Below, in pieces: positions 5,448 to 5,933 of a stretch of DNA of 5,933 nucleotides. The notes beneath the pieces were generated by a model, which made no database searches, was not told the origin of the DNA, and saw only the letters and a program-made list of their open reading frames with translations. Position numbers and translations under genes: made by a program. Within the stretch, counting starts at the first letter, position 1; each line of letters opens with the position of its first letter. Source of the stretch: an uncultured Saprospiraceae bacterium (lineage in GTDB: Bacteria; Bacteroidota; Bacteroidia; Chitinophagales; Saprospiraceae); assembly GCA_937930625.1 (NCBI GenBank), contig CALHBW010000338.1, positions 1-5,933 on the forward strand. The letters run 5' to 3'.

Positions 5448-5933
5448 ATGTCAGAGCAATTACTCAAGGTTGGCGATGATTCAAGTGTCAGCTCGACTCA
5501 TTCTATTTCTAATGGGAATGGGAGTGGTATACAAAATATTGAAAATGAGGTGATTGAGACGGATAAAGATACCGAGAAAGAGGATTTATTGGAGGGCGGT
5601 GCTTTGTATCCTTATGATGTTGCAGAGAAAGATTTGGATATTAGAGAGGATTCGATGTCTGTTTATCATTTAATGAAAAAAAAGGAAAGTGGGCAATTAA
5701 TTATACCTGAATTTCAAAGAAATGATGTTTGGTCGCCGGAACAAAAAAGTCAATTTGTAGAATCTATTATATTACATTTTCCTATTCCACCGCTTTATTT
5801 CAACAAAACCAAAAAAAGTAAATACATTGTTGTTGATGGTTTACAGAGGATTACAACACTCAATGAATTTATGAATAATGGTTTTGTATTAAAAGGGTTA
5901 AAGTCACTCCCTGAATTTAATGCAAAACATTTT
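5448..5933 (+). CDS. DUF262 (GmrS/SspE-like) protein, N-terminal part, runs off the window
   Basis: First 162 codons of an open frame that continues past the window edge; translated by hand from ATG 5448. Residues 1-66 are a polar, Ser/Asn/Gly- then Glu/Asp-rich, probably disordered stretch. From about 67 the DUF262 domain (ParB/Srx-like fold) is clear: SVYHLMKKKESGQLIIPEFQRNDVW, of which IPEFQR (86-91) and W95 are the family mark; SQFVESIILHFPIPPLYF (101-118); and IVVDGLQRITTLNEF (127-141), which holds the D-G-x-Q-R motif (130-134) associated with nucleotide handling in the family. Known members include the GmrS part of GmrSD type IV restriction and SspE of phosphorothioate-linked defence; many others are uncharacterised. 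The C-terminal domain (often DUF1524, HNH-type) would decide the role and is not in view. Divergent from the ATPase gene, so not in its operon, though it shares the intergenic region. Confidence 0.88.
   Translation, partial: MSEQLLKVGDDSSVSSTHSISNGNGSGIQNIENEVIETDKDTEKEDLLEGGALYPYDVAEKDLDIREDSMSVYHLMKKKESGQLIIPEFQRNDVWSPEQKSQFVESIILHFPIPPLYFNKTKKSKYIVVDGLQRITTLNEFMNNGFVLKGLKSLPEFNAKHF

Overview
The window looks like chromosomal DNA from a member of the Bacteroidota, probably a Cytophagales- or Saprospira-type environmental lineage; that placement is inference. Three things point there: several gene starts have an upstream TAnnTTTG-type -7 box and an A/T-rich leader without a clear Shine-Dalgarno; gene families such as the small ParE-like toxin ending in WNNRRNP and the short SPII lipoprotein are typical of the phylum; and the gaps between genes carry 7- and 8-nt tandem repeats of a kind often seen in these genomes.

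Left part, + strand (52-2076): a complete ROK-family sugar kinase with an intact zinc-binding motif and catalytic Asp; then an AT-richer two-gene toxin-antitoxin operon (antitoxin and RelE/ParE-type toxin, ATGA overlap) behind a good -7 box; then a small lipoprotein of unknown function. A strong bidirectional hairpin terminator (2178-2209) closes this block and the converging block from the right.

Middle part, - strand (read from right to left, 5222 to 2229): a 400-residue AAA+/STAND-like ATPase with a winged-helix-like C-terminus and an unusual Walker A motif (Lys replaced by Met); then an MscS-family mechanosensitive channel with a signal peptide and a Glu/Lys-rich tract; then an RDD-family membrane protein with its own candidate promoter. 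The ATPase gene is bracketed by repeats: an 8-nt tandem array overlaps its stop codon, and a 7-nt repeat arranged as a large inverted repeat ends 4 nt before its start codon, inside the predicted mRNA leader. ATPase and channel are co-directional and may form one functional unit; this is the best candidate for an undescribed system here, but it is inference.

Right edge, + strand (5448 to window end): the first 162 codons of a DUF262 (GmrS/SspE-like, ParB-fold) protein, divergent from the ATPase, with the IPEFQR...W and DGLQR motifs. DUF262 proteins are often nucleic-acid-targeting defence enzymes, so this part, together with the toxin-antitoxin pair, has an accessory or defence flavour. No RNA genes, insertion sequences or CRISPR arrays were seen.
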